Assembly: GCA_025965755.1 (NCBI GenBank)
Contig: JAOPWI010000130.1
Span: forward strand, 1-5,292
Length of the DNA stretch: 5,292 nt
Direction: 5' to 3'
From: Frankiales bacterium
GTDB lineage: Bacteria; Actinomycetota; Actinomycetes; Mycobacteriales; SCTD01
Each line of letters opens with the position of its first letter. Position 1 is the first letter of the stretch. Both the position numbers and the translations under genes were made by a program. The notes beneath the pieces are model-generated. The model searched no databases. It was given only the letters and a program-made list of their open reading frames with translations, and was not told the origin of the DNA. Below, piece by piece: positions 1-5,292 of this stretch.

Positions 1-322
1 GCGGGCGCGCGGGGGTGGCCGCCGGCATCGAGTCCTGCTCCTCGGCCCGGTTCATCAGCGCCTCGAAGGCGCTGCCGACCGCGTCGCCGTCCTCGTCGTC
101 GTACGCCACCGGCGTCGGCCGGCCGGACTCCGACGGGGCGGCGAGCACCTCGTACCGGTCCTTGCCCAGGAGGCCCCGCACACCGGAGCGCACCTTGCGG
201 GCGCGCCGGACGGCGAGGTCGGGGCCGAGGGCCGCGACGGCAGCGGCCATCGCCTCCTCGAGCGTGTCGCCCGAGAAGACCTCGACGACCTCCGAGCCGT
301 CAGGCGGCGGCGCGCTGGGCAA
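1..322 (-). CDS. flhF: Flagellar GTPase FlhF, N-terminal fragment (3' end outside window)
   Basis: FlhF is an SRP-type GTPase acting at the cell pole or inner membrane face to control flagellar placement and number. Only the first 107 codons are present, with no stop before the window edge. Residues 11-62 resemble the FlhF N-terminal B domain: a beta strand (EVVEVFSG), a helix (TLEEAMAAAVAALGPDLAV), then basic and aromatic residues (GVRGLLGKDRYEVLAA). An acidic, Ala/Pro-rich linker follows from about residue 63. The NG GTPase domain, which would prove the call, would lie beyond the left edge. The start is inferred to be TTG at 322-320: an in-frame TGA sits at 331-329, AGGAG lies 9 bases upstream of the TTG, and the next in-frame start is ATG at codon 25, which would remove part of the domain. 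It overlaps the end of flhA by 23 bases, so coupled translation is likely. The gene order flhA-flhF is common in flagellar operons. Confidence is limited by the missing GTPase domain. Confidence 0.85.
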   Translation of the reverse strand, partial: MPSAPPPDGSEVVEVFSGDTLEEAMAAAVAALGPDLAVRRARKVRSGVRGLLGKDRYEVLAAPSESGRPTPVAYDDEDGDAVGSAFEALMNRAEEQDSMPAATPARP

Positions 323-2360
323 GGACGATCACTCCTACCGGTTCGATGATCAGGGTGCGGGACAGCTCGGTGTAGCTCAGGACCGGAAGGTCCGGGCGTC
401 CGGTGGCCAGCAGGCGGCGGACCGCTGGACGCAGCTGGGCCGAGCACACCACAGCCGGCCGGTGACCGGCTGCCTCAGCCTGCCGCACCGCGTCCCCGAT
501 GCCCTGCACGAGCATCTCCATGCGCGTCGGGTCGAGCGCGAGCCAGCTGCCGGTCTCGCCGGGGCGCACGGCCTCCAGCAGCGACTGCTCGAGAAGCGGC
601 TCGAGGGTGAGGGCGGCGATGCGGCCGGCGACCGCGGCACCGGAGGAGATGGTGGCGCCCAGAACCGAGCGCGCGGCCTCGACGAGCGCCTCGGGCTGGC
701 GGGTCTCGCGGGCCCGGGCGGTGACCGCCTCCAGGATGCGGGTGAGGTCGCGCACGGGCACCTTCTCCGAGAGCAGGTCGCGCAGCACCCGCTGCACCTC
801 GGCCAGGGTGATGGTCTCCCCACCGACCTCCGCGGCCACGACCGGCGAGACGGTCTTCACCGCGTCGACGAGAGTCTGGACGTCCTGACGGGTCAGCAGC
901 TCCGGCGCCGCGGAGCGGACCACCTCCGACAGGTGCGTGACGATGACCGACGCCCGGTCGATGACGGTGGAGCCCTCGGCCGCCAGCACCTCGGCCAGCT
1001 CGTTCTGGACCCAGGTGGCCGGCAGGCCGAACACCGGGTCGACCGTGGCGCGCCCGGGCAGCCCGGTGGCGTCGTCACCGAGCACCATCGAGTGGCCGGG
1101 AGGGGCCTCTCCGCGGGCCGCCTCGATGCCGTGCAGCTTGACGACGTAGGTCGACATCGGCAGGCCGGGCGCGTCCCGGGTGCGCACCGGCGGCACCACG
1201 AGCCCGAGATCGCTGGCGATGCGCTTGCGCAGCGCGCGGACGCGGTCCATGAGGCTGCCGCCGCGGGCGGGGTCGAGCAGGTCCAGCAGGTCGGGAGCCA
1301 GCTCCAGCTCGAGGGGCTCGACGCGGACCTGCTCCAGCATGACCTCGGGCGTCTCGTTGCCGCCCTCCTCCAGCTGGGGGGCGTCGACCAGCTCGGCCTC
1401 GGCCTTGGGCTTGCGGGTGGCCAGAAAGGCCAGCACCGCGGCCAGCGCGAAGAACGGGAGCTTGGGCAGGCCGGGCATCAGGCCGAGGACGGCGATGGAG
1501 ACGGCGGCGATGCGCAGCGCCAGGGTCGAGCGGGTGAGCTGCTCGATCAGGTCGTCGCCCAGGCCGCCGTCGTCGTCGTCGCTCTGGACCCGGGTGACGA
1601 TGATGCCGCTGGCGACGGAGATGAGCAGCGCCGGAACCTGGCTGACCAGGCCGTCGCCGACGGACAGCAGGGCGTACCGCTGGATCGCCTCGCCCATCGC
1701 CATGCCCTGCTGCAGGACGCCGATGGCGAACCCGCCGATCAGGTTGATGGCGACGATGATGATGCCGGCGATGGCGTCGCCCTTGACGAACTTGCTGGCG
1801 CCGTCCATCGAGCCGAAGAAGTCCGCCTCCCGGCCGACGTCGAGGCGGCGCTGCTTGGCCTGCTCGTCATCGATCAGCCCGCTGTTCAGGTCGGCGTCGA
1901 TGGCCATCTGCTTGCCCGGCATCGCGTCGAGGGTGAAGCGGGCCGCGACCTCGGACACCCGGCCGGCGCCGGCGGTGATGACGAGGAACTGCACGATGAC
2001 GAGAATGAGAAAGACGACCAGGCCGACGACCAGGCTGCCGCCGATGACCACGTGACCGAAGGCCTCGATGACCTTGCCGGCCTCGCCGTGCAGCAGGATC
2101 AGGCGGGTCGAGCTGATGTTGAGCGCCAGTCGCAGCAGCGTCGTGACCAGCAGCAGGGCCGGAAAGACGCTGAAGTCCAGGGCCCGGCCCGCCATCACGG
2201 CGGTGAGCAGGATGACGACGGCCAGGGCCAGGTTCACCGCCAGCAGCATGTCGAGCAGCATCGCCGGCAGCGGCACCACCATCATGATGACAACGCCGAT
2301 GATCACGGCGGGCACGCCGATGGAGGCGCTCTTGCTGCCGCGTACCGCAGGGGTGGTCAT
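300..2360 (-). CDS. flhA: Flagellar export apparatus protein FlhA
   Basis: FlhA is the inner-membrane export motor component that couples proton flow to secretion. Its cytosolic domain forms a ring that docks chaperones and substrates. The 686-residue product has the usual family length. About eight hydrophobic segments span residues 15-315. The FHIPEP family signature is complete at about 134-160 (GRVSEVAARF, then LDAMPGKQMAIDADLNSG), and residues 191-200 (FVKGDAIAGI) hold the Asp equivalent to the essential Asp208 of Salmonella FlhA, here Asp195. An acidic patch with four consecutive Asp (261-264) lies in a loop between membrane segments. A linker at about 318-350 leads to the C-terminal domain, recognisable by VIVTHLSEVVR (472-482), LLSEKVPVRDLTRILEA (529-545) and LSYTELSR near the end. 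The ATG start overlaps the flhB stop as ATGA; a GGGAG lies 11 bases upstream. Open frame upstream of this ATG runs out of frame through flhB and is not part of the gene. The last 23 bases overlap flhF. Confidence 0.98.
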   Translation of the reverse strand: MTTPAVRGSKSASIGVPAVIIGVVIMMVVPLPAMLLDMLLAVNLALAVVILLTAVMAGRALDFSVFPALLLVTTLLRLALNISSTRLILLHGEAGKVIEAFGHVVIGGSLVVGLVVFLILVIVQFLVITAGAGRVSEVAARFTLDAMPGKQMAIDADLNSGLIDDEQAKQRRLDVGREADFFGSMDGASKFVKGDAIAGIIIVAINLIGGFAIGVLQQGMAMGEAIQRYALLSVGDGLVSQVPALLISVASGIIVTRVQSDDDDGGLGDDLIEQLTRSTLALRIAAVSIAVLGLMPGLPKLPFFALAAVLAFLATRKPKAEAELVDAPQLEEGGNETPEVMLEQVRVEPLELELAPDLLDLLDPARGGSLMDRVRALRKRIASDLGLVVPPVRTRDAPGLPMSTYVVKLHGIEAARGEAPPGHSMVLGDDATGLPGRATVDPVFGLPATWVQNELAEVLAAEGSTVIDRASVIVTHLSEVVRSAAPELLTRQDVQTLVDAVKTVSPVVAAEVGGETITLAEVQRVLRDLLSEKVPVRDLTRILEAVTARARETRQPEALVEAARSVLGATISSGAAVAGRIAALTLEPLLEQSLLEAVRPGETGSWLALDPTRMEMLVQGIGDAVRQAEAAGHRPAVVCSAQLRPAVRRLLATGRPDLPVLSYTELSRTLIIEPVGVIVLAQRAAA
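332..336 (-). promoter_or_regulatory. Shine-Dalgarno of flhF, inside flhA
   Basis: AGGAG on the minus strand, 9 bases before the TTG start at 322. It is the best ribosome binding sequence I found at any junction in the window, and it decides the flhF start. It falls on the flhA codons GTA GGA GTG near the end of that gene, where A-ending codons are otherwise uncommon. Confidence 0.75.
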
Positions 2361-3445
2361 GTGAGGACGGACTCCCGGTTCCAGCGTGGTGCGGTACCGC
2401 GGCGCTTCGCGGCGTAGACGACGGCGAGGACCTCGGCGACGGCGTGGAACAGCCCGAGGGGGATGGTGTCTCCCACCTCGGTGGCCTTGTAGAGGGCTCG
2501 GGCGAGCGGCTTGTCGGCGATGACGGGGACATCGTGCTCGCGGGCCACCTGCTTGATGCGATCGGCCACCGCACCCGCCCCGCGGGCTACGACGACTGGT
2601 GCGGAAGAACCAGGCTCGTAGGCAAGAGCGACTACCAGGTGGGTGGGGTTGGCGAGAACCACGTCGGCCTTGGGCACCGCCTGGATCATCCGCTGGCGGG
2701 AGGCCGCGAGCATGCGGTGCCGGATCTGACCCTTGGTGTGCGGGTCGCCCTCGGACTGCTTGTGCTCCTCCTTGACCTCCTGCAGCGACATCTTCGCCTG
2801 CTTGCTGAAGTTCTTGCGCTGGTACCACGCGTCGAGCACGCCGATGACCAGCGCGAGGGCCGCGACCCGCCACAGCATCTCGTGGGTGGCGGTGCCGGTG
2901 ATGCGCTGCAGGGCGTCGGTGCTCGGGCCGGCCGCGAGCAGCGCCTGGTAGCCGGACTTCCACGACGACCACGCGACGGCCGTCAGCAGCGCCAGCTTGG
3001 CGATGGTCTTGAGCAGCTCGACCAGCGAGTACGACGAGAAGATGCGCTTGACGGAGGCCTTGGGCGACAGCCGGTTCCACTGCGGCTTGAGCGCGTGCGG
3101 GTTGGGCTTGCTGAACGTCACCAGGCTGCCGGAGGCCACGCTGGCGAACAGCACGATGACGCAGGCGGGGGCGACCGCCTTGACCGCGCCGAGGAGCACC
3201 GACCAGGCCAGCGCCTTGGCCTGCTCCGTGGTCGTCACGTCGGCGCCGCCGAGCACCACGATCATGCTGGTCTCGAGGTTCTCGAAGAAGCTGCGCACCA
3301 TCATGGGCAGGACGAGGACGAGGGCGAGCAGCGAGACACCGGCGGGCAGCTCGATCGAGCGGGCCGCCTGGCCCTTCTTGCGCAGGTCCAGGATCTTCTT
3401 CGGTGTGGCCTTCTCGGTCTTCTCACCGCTGCTGTTCCCGCTCAC
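2357..3445 (-). CDS. flhB: Flagellar export switch protein FlhB
   Basis: FlhB is an inner-membrane component of the export gate; autocleavage of its cytosolic domain allows the change from rod/hook to filament substrates. The product has 362 residues. The N-terminus has the hallmark GEKTEKATPKK (7-17). Four hydrophobic segments lie at about 34-52, 84-105, 145-163 and 188-207, followed by a charged cytosolic linker (YQRKNFSKQAKMSLQEVKEE, 208-227). The autocleavage motif NPTH is at 266-269, almost the same number as Asn269 in Salmonella. The family's C-terminal features follow, including ADKPLARALYKATEVGDTIP (310-329). The C-terminal tail after the core is short (about 17 residues). The GTG start at 3445 overlaps the fliR stop as GTGA; I see no good Shine-Dalgarno there, so translation probably depends on fliR. 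Codon use changes sharply from codon 263 onward: 19 of the last 100 codons end in A or T against 4 of the first 262. Confidence 0.98.
   Translation of the reverse strand: MSGNSSGEKTEKATPKKILDLRKKGQAARSIELPAGVSLLALVLVLPMMVRSFFENLETSMIVVLGGADVTTTEQAKALAWSVLLGAVKAVAPACVIVLFASVASGSLVTFSKPNPHALKPQWNRLSPKASVKRIFSSYSLVELLKTIAKLALLTAVAWSSWKSGYQALLAAGPSTDALQRITGTATHEMLWRVAALALVIGVLDAWYQRKNFSKQAKMSLQEVKEEHKQSEGDPHTKGQIRHRMLAASRQRMIQAVPKADVVLANPTHLVVALAYEPGSSAPVVVARGAGAVADRIKQVAREHDVPVIADKPLARALYKATEVGDTIPLGLFHAVAEVLAVVYAAKRRGTAPRWNRESVLT
2587..2621 (-). other. Possible mRNA hairpin inside flhB
   Basis: On the minus strand CTACGA (2621-2616) is the exact inverted partner of TCGTAG (2592-2587), and inside it CTGG (2613-2610) pairs with CCAG (2599-2596) around a 10-base loop, with a 2 by 3 internal loop between the two stems. 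It sits within the unusual-codon patch after the NPTH site. Chance hairpins are common in GC-rich coding DNA. There is no U-tract, so it is not an intrinsic terminator. Confidence 0.25.
2639..2650 (-). other. FlhB NPTH autocleavage site codons
   Basis: AAC CCC ACC CAC encode Asn266-Pro-Thr-His. In this family the chain breaks spontaneously between Asn and Pro by Asn cyclisation, leaving a tightly bound C-terminal fragment of here about 96 residues. Having all four residues intact supports a working specificity switch. Cleavage itself is inferred from the family. Confidence 0.93.
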
Positions 3446-4215
3446 GGCGTGAGCACCCGGAAGGGCAGCAGCACGGACGGCTCGACCAGGATGTCCAGGT
3501 GCGCCGGCAACAGCGCGAGGGTGGCGCCGGCGGCCAGCAGGGTCACCAGCGTCTTGACCGGCAGGGCCAGGGCCAGCGTGTTGGCCTGCGGGGCGAACCG
3601 CGCGGCCAGCCCGAGCGCCACGTCGGTGAGGAACAGGACGCCGAGCAGCGGGGCGGCGATCTGCAGCGCGCTGGCCATGACCTGGGTGACGGCCGAGCCG
3701 AGCACCGCCGGGCTGCCCTCGGCCAGCGACGGCAGCTGGTCCAGCGGAAGGACCCGGAAGGAGTGCACGAACCCGGTCAGCACCGTCTGGTAGACGTCCG
3801 TGGCGAAGAAGACCGTGCTGAAGGCGAGCAGGAACAGCCGGGACATGACCGCCGACGGCTGGCCGGACATCGGGTCCACGATCGAGGCGTACGAGAAGCC
3901 GCCGGACAGGTCGGCGAACGTGCCCGCGACCTCGAACGCGCTGAACAGCAGGCGGGTCAGCAGGCCGAGCGCCAGCCCGACGGCGACCTGGCCGAGGGCG
4001 GCGGCGACGTAGCCCAGCAGGTCCTGCGGCACGGACTCGGCCGGAATCAACGGGGTGATGAACAGGGCCAGGGCGAAGGACAGCGCGAGCCGGCCCAGCG
4101 GCGACATGCCCTTCGTCGACAGGACCGGCGCCGAGACGACCCACGAGCTCGTGCGCGCCAGCACGAGCATGAACGCGCTGAGCGCGTCCGCGGAGATCCC
4201 GGGGGGCAGGTCCAT
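3442..4215 (-). CDS. fliR: Flagellar export gate protein FliR
   Basis: FliR is one of the three proteins (with FliP and FliQ) that form the helical export gate at the centre of the flagellar basal body. The 257-residue product is almost entirely hydrophobic, with segments at about 12-32, 40-58, 65-92, 124-150, 172-200 and 215-240. Family-like stretches are SAPVLSTKGMS (28-38), the loop SYASIVDPMSGQPSAVMSRL (108-127), and LGVLFLTDVALGLAARFAPQ (191-210) followed by an ALPVK segment. Length matches the usual size of about 260. The ATG at 4215 is 10 bases after the fliQ stop. No in-frame start lies just upstream, and the short gap is pyrimidine-rich with no Shine-Dalgarno. I therefore infer that ribosomes finishing fliQ reinitiate here. 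A start at Met16 would cut into the first membrane segment and is less likely. The TGA stop overlaps the GTG of flhB by four bases. Confidence 0.96.
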   Translation of the reverse strand: MDLPPGISADALSAFMLVLARTSSWVVSAPVLSTKGMSPLGRLALSFALALFITPLIPAESVPQDLLGYVAAALGQVAVGLALGLLTRLLFSAFEVAGTFADLSGGFSYASIVDPMSGQPSAVMSRLFLLAFSTVFFATDVYQTVLTGFVHSFRVLPLDQLPSLAEGSPAVLGSAVTQVMASALQIAAPLLGVLFLTDVALGLAARFAPQANTLALALPVKTLVTLLAAGATLALLPAHLDILVEPSVLLPFRVLTP

Positions 4216-4225
4216 CGGGGGAGGC

Positions 4226-4495
4226 TCAGCCGACCAGGCTGGGAATGCGCTCGTACAGCTCGGCGGTGAAGTCCACGATCGTGCGGAGCATCCAGCTGCC
4301 CGTGAGGGCCAGGACGAGGCCGCCGATCGCCAGCTTCGGCACCATGGCGATCGTCTGGTCCTGCACCTGGAAGACGACCTGCACCAGGCTGATGACGATG
4401 CCCACGACCAGGGCGACGGCGAGCAGCGGGCCGCAGAGCTTCGCGGCCAGCAGCAGCGCCTGGCTGCAGATGTGGACGACGTCGGTCTCGTTCAC
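4226..4495 (-). CDS. fliQ: Flagellar export gate protein FliQ
   Basis: FliQ is a small two-helix inner-membrane subunit that packs around FliP and FliR in the export gate. The GTG start at 4495 gives 89 residues, the length typical of the family. The sequence begins MNETDVVHICSQALLLAAKL. Its two hydrophobic hairpin helices lie at about 14-38 and 52-75, separated by the family-like loop QVVFQVQDQTIAMVPKL (39-55). The end, FTAELYERIPSLVG, matches the usual FliQ tail with its conserved bulky residues. The frame stays open for 22 more codons upstream, but that part overlaps the end of fliP and has no FliQ character. An AGGA lies 10 bases before the GTG (4509-4506), a weak but acceptable ribosome binding site. 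The gap to the fliP stop is 19 bases and the gap to fliR is 10 bases. Confidence 0.96.
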   Translation of the reverse strand: MNETDVVHICSQALLLAAKLCGPLLAVALVVGIVISLVQVVFQVQDQTIAMVPKLAIGGLVLALTGSWMLRTIVDFTAELYERIPSLVG

Positions 4496-4514
4496 GGGCG
4501 TGGGGTCCTGGTCT

Positions 4515-5292
4515 CTAGTTGAAGGAGCGGACGAGGCTGGAGGTGAGCAGGAACCAGCCATCCACGGCGACGAAGAGCAGCAGCTTGATCGGCAGCGAGA
4601 TCATCGAGGGCGGCAGCATCGCCATGCCCATGGCGGACAGGGCGGCGCTGACCACGAGGTCGATGACGATGAAGGGCACGAAGATGACGAAGCCGATGAG
4701 GAAGGCCGCCCGCAGCTCGCCGATCACGTAGGCCGGCACCAGCGTGGTGGTGGGGGTGAGCTCGGGGCGGGCCGGCGCGTCATCGCCGGAGAGCTCGACG
4801 AACAGCGCCAGGTCCTTCTCGCGGGCCTGCTGCAGCATGAACGTGCGCAGCGGCTCCATGCCGGCGTCGAACGCCTCGCCCTGCGTGAGGTCACCCTTGA
4901 GAAAGGGCTGCAGCGCCAGCTCGTTCATCTCGCCGAAGACCGGCGCCATGACGAAGAACGTCAGGAACATCGCCAGGCCGATCAGGACCTGGTTGGGCGG
5001 TACGCCCTGGGTGCCGAGGGCGCTGCGCACGAAGCCCAGAACGATGACGATGCGGGTGAACGCCGTGACCATGATCAGCATGCCGGGAATGAGGCTGAGA
5101 CCGCCCAGCAGCAGGACGAGGGAGATCGGCTGGCTCAGGCCGCCCTTGCCGTCGCGGATGTCCAGCGAGGGCAGCTCGGCGGTGGTGCCGGGGGCCGTCG
5201 CGGCGGGCGCCGGCGTCTGGCCCTCGGGCAGCACCGGGCTGATCGGCACCATCGGGCTGATCGGCACCATCGGGGCGACCGGCACGACGGGC
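4515..5292 (-). CDS. fliP: Flagellar export gate protein FliP (5' end outside window)
   Basis: FliP is the five-copy core subunit of the export gate in the inner membrane. Residues are numbered from the first in-frame GTG at 5285. The conserved protein begins at about residue 38. Hydrophobic segments lie at about 53-88, with the hallmark MVTAFTRIVIVLGFVRSALG (72-91), then PPNQVLIGLAMFLTFFVMAP (96-115). The external loop carries LQPFLKGDLTQGEAFD and FMLQQAREKDLALF. The signature LVPAYVIGELRAAFLIGF (182-199) and the last membrane hairpin, ending VDGWFLLTSSLVRSFN, complete the family pattern. FliP is normally made with a cleaved signal peptide. None is visible after the 5285 GTG, and the frame stays open to the window edge, so the true start is probably beyond it. 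The visible N-terminus is a Pro/Ala-rich linker with a hexapeptide repeat, longer than the short linker in E. coli FliP. The stop is TAG, and fliQ follows after 19 bases. Confidence 0.97.
   Translation of the reverse strand, partial: PVVPVAPMVPISPMVPISPVLPEGQTPAPAATAPGTTAELPSLDIRDGKGGLSQPISLVLLLGGLSLIPGMLIMVTAFTRIVIVLGFVRSALGTQGVPPNQVLIGLAMFLTFFVMAPVFGEMNELALQPFLKGDLTQGEAFDAGMEPLRTFMLQQAREKDLALFVELSGDDAPARPELTPTTTLVPAYVIGELRAAFLIGFVIFVPFIVIDLVVSAALSAMGMAMLPPSMISLPIKLLLFVAVDGWFLLTSSLVRSFN
5235..5288 (-). repeat. 18-bp tandem repeat in the fliP 5' region
   Basis: Two exact 18-base copies (5235-5252 and 5253-5270) are followed by a third that matches at 13 of 18 positions (5271-5288). In the FliP frame they encode a hexapeptide array: PVVPVA, PMVPIS, PMVPIS, then a diverged PVLPEG. 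It may continue past the right edge. The repeat keeps the reading frame, so copy number could vary without breaking fliP. Confidence 0.85.

Noticed and set aside
55..447. A 130-codon minus-strand open frame across the flhA-flhF junction.
   Set aside because: It lies out of frame with both flhA and flhF and its Arg/Pro/Ser-rich product is typical of shadow frames. The FlhF frame has a better start signal and domain similarity.
15..2417. An 800-codon open frame on the plus strand, opposite flhA.
   Set aside because: It mirrors flhA in a GC-rich genome, where stop codons are scarce on the opposite strand. Its product is low-complexity (Asp, Gly, Ala, Gln, His, Arg) and resembles no family I know, while the minus strand encodes an intact FlhA.
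2361..3080. Upstream extension of the flhA frame by about 240 codons.
   Set aside because: This part runs through flhB in another frame and lacks any FlhA character. The ATG at 2360, overlapping the flhB stop, gives the normal FlhA length.
3446..4144. Upstream extension of the flhB frame, which could suggest a FliR-FlhB fusion.
   Set aside because: FliR is encoded in a different frame and ends in its own TGA, and the extension is Arg/Gly/Pro-rich shadow sequence. FlhB starts at the GTG at 3445.
2444..4269. Long plus-strand open frames opposite flhB and fliR (2444-3793 and 3403-4269).
   Set aside because: They are antisense shadows of well-supported export genes with the same biased, repetitive composition and no recognisable domain.
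4496..4561. Longer FliQ starting at 4561.
   Set aside because: The extra 22 residues overlap the fliP end and are not FliQ-like. The GTG at 4495 gives exactly the typical 89 residues.
1..5292. A previously undescribed system in the window.
   Set aside because: Every base is accounted for by standard flagellar export genes in a common order with intact motifs. I found no extra gene, RNA element or mobile element.

Overview
The window is a stretch of a flagellar type III export operon, read entirely on the minus strand. In transcription order, from high to low coordinates, it holds fliP (5' end cut off), fliQ, fliR, flhB, flhA and the first 107 codons of flhF (3' end cut off). Third codon positions are almost always G or C, and GTG (fliQ, flhB) and TTG (flhF) are used as starts. 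This fits a motile high-GC bacterium. Gene order and the style of the FlhB N-terminus suggest an actinobacterium, but the genus cannot be told from the sequence and the phylum is an inference.

Layout: fliP occupies 4515 to the right edge. Its N-terminus is a proline-rich hexapeptide repeat, and no start or signal peptide can be confirmed inside the window. After 19 bases comes fliQ (4226-4495), then after 10 bases fliR (3442-4215). The fliR stop overlaps the flhB start as GTGA (flhB 2357-3445). The flhB stop overlaps the flhA start as ATGA (flhA 300-2360). The last 23 bases of flhA overlap a TTG-initiated flhF running off the left edge. No intergenic gap exceeds 19 bases, and I see no promoter, terminator, RNA gene, mobile element or CRISPR in the window. 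The genes are very probably cotranscribed and translationally coupled.

Together FliP, FliQ and FliR build the membrane export gate, and FlhB associates with it and sets substrate specificity through NPTH autocleavage (motif intact here). FlhA is the proton-coupled export motor with a cytosolic substrate/chaperone docking ring. FlhF is the SRP-family GTPase that commonly follows flhA and helps place and number flagella. All key motifs that I can check are intact, so the apparatus looks functional.

I found no new system here. The points worth a second look are small. A dense cluster of A/T-ending codons lies directly after the FlhB NPTH site. The flhF Shine-Dalgarno lies inside flhA, where it coincides with unusual codons. 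The FliP N-terminus carries a hexapeptide repeat, and fliR lacks a Shine-Dalgarno sequence.
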